DNA of 6,016 nucleotides. Source: Chloroflexota bacterium. Its GTDB lineage: Bacteria > Chloroflexota > Dehalococcoidia > Lucifugimonadales > Australimonadaceae. The notes beneath the pieces were generated by a model. It saw only the letters and a list, made by a program, of their open reading frames with translations, was not told the origin of the DNA and searched no databases. Shown here piece by piece: positions 5,397 to 6,016 of the stretch. The position numbers and the translations under genes are program-made. Position 1 is the first letter of the stretch. Every line of letters begins with the position of its first letter. The stretch is taken from the NCBI GenBank assembly GCA_026713505.1, contig JAPOOH010000189.1, forward strand, positions 1-6,016. The letters are read 5' to 3'.

Positions 5397-6016
5397 CCTC
5401 ACGCTCCGTTCCGCGACGGAACTCTCCGCGCTCATCACCGGTGGTGAAGTGTCGCCCGTCGAACTGACCGAGGCCTTCATCGCCCGAGCAAGGCGCTTCG
5501 AGCGGCTGAACGCCTATATCACGCTCGATGAAGACGGCGCCCTACGGGCCGCGCGAGCCGCTGAGGCAGAGCTGGCGCGCGGCGCAGCGCGCGGGCCGCT
5601 CCACGGCCTCCCGGTCGCGGTCAAGGACCAGTTCGATGCAAAGGGATTGCGGACGACGCTCGGCGGCAACATCGTGGACTACGTCGCGGACGAGGATGCG
5701 ACAGCAGTGGGACGGCTACGAGAGGACGGCGCCGTGCTGCTCGGCAAGCTGAACCTGAGCGAGTACGCGCTGGGCGGGAACGTACAACACCCCTTCGGTG
5801 TCCCGCACAACCCGTGGGACGAGACGCGGCAGGCGGGGCAGTCGAGCAGCGGCTCCGGCGTAGCGGTCGCGGCGTCGCTCTGCGCAGCTGCGCTGGGCGG
5901 CGACACGGCGGGCTCGATACGCGGTCCGGCGGGCTGGTGCGGTATCGTCGGGCTGCGTCCAACGTGGGGCGCGGTGAGCCGGCACGGCGCGTTTCCGATG
6001 GCGTGGTTCATGGACA
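5386..6016 (+). CDS. Amidase signature family enzyme (N-terminal part, runs off the window)
   Basis: The frame is open from the ATG at 5386 to the window edge, 210 residues of a protein that is usually about 450-480. It has the Ser-cisSer-Lys catalytic triad of the amidase signature family: Lys80 in GLPVAVKD, the cis-Ser at 153 in AGQSSSGSG, and the nucleophile Ser177 in GGDTAGSIRGPA. The two serines are 24 residues apart, as in FAAH and peptide amidase. Other landmarks are GAVLLGKLNLSEYALGG and CGIVGLRPTWGAVSRHG. Such enzymes hydrolyse amide or urea-like C-N bonds; the substrate cannot be read from this part. The AWFMD segment after GAVSRHG differs from GatA, so this is more likely a stand-alone or AtzE-like amidase than the tRNA amidotransferase. 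It overlaps the small subunit gene by 11 bases, which implies a two-subunit enzyme. Confidence 0.93.
   Translation, partial: MADDLTLRSATELSALITGGEVSPVELTEAFIARARRFERLNAYITLDEDGALRAARAAEAELARGAARGPLHGLPVAVKDQFDAKGLRTTLGGNIVDYVADEDATAVGRLREDGAVLLGKLNLSEYALGGNVQHPFGVPHNPWDETRQAGQSSSGSGVAVAASLCAAALGGDTAGSIRGPAGWCGIVGLRPTWGAVSRHGAFPMAWFMD

Noticed and set aside
5067..5480. 137-codon minus-strand open frame opposite the small amidase subunit and amidase start
   Set aside because: The plus-strand genes have good ribosome binding sites and family motifs. The minus-strand frame is a low-information shadow.
5175..6016. Reading the pair as gatC-gatA of the Glu/Asp-tRNA amidotransferase
   Set aside because: The small protein lacks the usual GatC pattern (LARLELTEEE-like start, VDT and P segment), and the amidase differs from GatA around the cis-Ser and after GAVSRHG. 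A general amidase with an AtzG-like partner fits better, though the truncated sequence leaves some doubt.

Overview
The window looks like ordinary chromosome from a GC-rich bacterium. Coding parts sampled by eye run at roughly 60-70% G+C, Shine-Dalgarno sites are clear on several genes, the lipoprotein carries a bacterial lipobox, and the tRNA gene encodes its own CCA. The mixture of a TolB-type propeller lipoprotein, DUF2283, DUF1643, a clan AA aspartic protease and an amidase would suit Chloroflexota (Dehalococcoidia/SAR202-like) or a similar phylum. That taxonomic guess is weak because there is no rRNA or phylogenetic marker to test it.

Layout. A plus-strand gene ends at 53, its last 16 residues only. 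It converges with a block of same-direction minus-strand genes read from right to left: tRNA-Ser(GCU) (4988-4896), a retropepsin-like aspartic protease (4868-4515), the tRNA methylthiotransferase miaB (4509-3208), a 66-residue DUF2283 protein (3191-2991), a DUF1643 protein (2937-2314), nadC (2221-1364) and a seven-motif beta-propeller lipoprotein (1367-90). At the right, divergent from the tRNA, a plus-strand pair begins: a 73-residue AtzG/GatC-like small subunit (5175-5396) and an amidase-signature enzyme (5386 to beyond the window edge), overlapping by 11 bases.

How the genes relate. Protease and miaB are 5 bases apart, and miaB and DUF2283 are 16 bases apart, so they probably share a transcript, possibly starting at or read through from the tRNA. 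nadC has its own leader of about 90 bases with a strong ribosome binding site and a perfect 8-bp inverted repeat, so it may start a second unit. nadC and the lipoprotein overlap by 4 bases (ATGA) and are probably translationally coupled. The small amidase partner and the amidase are the clearest functional pair: the ribosome binding site of the amidase lies inside the acidic tail of the small subunit.

I see no CRISPR array, insertion sequence, phage gene or rRNA, and no gene-free stretch above 300 bases. The largest gap is 4989-5174, the divergent promoter region. Most of the content is recognisable. The best leads for something less described are the two-subunit amidase, the CxxC-bearing insertion in the DUF1643 protein, the inverted repeat before nadC, and the protease gene placed between a tRNA and miaB.
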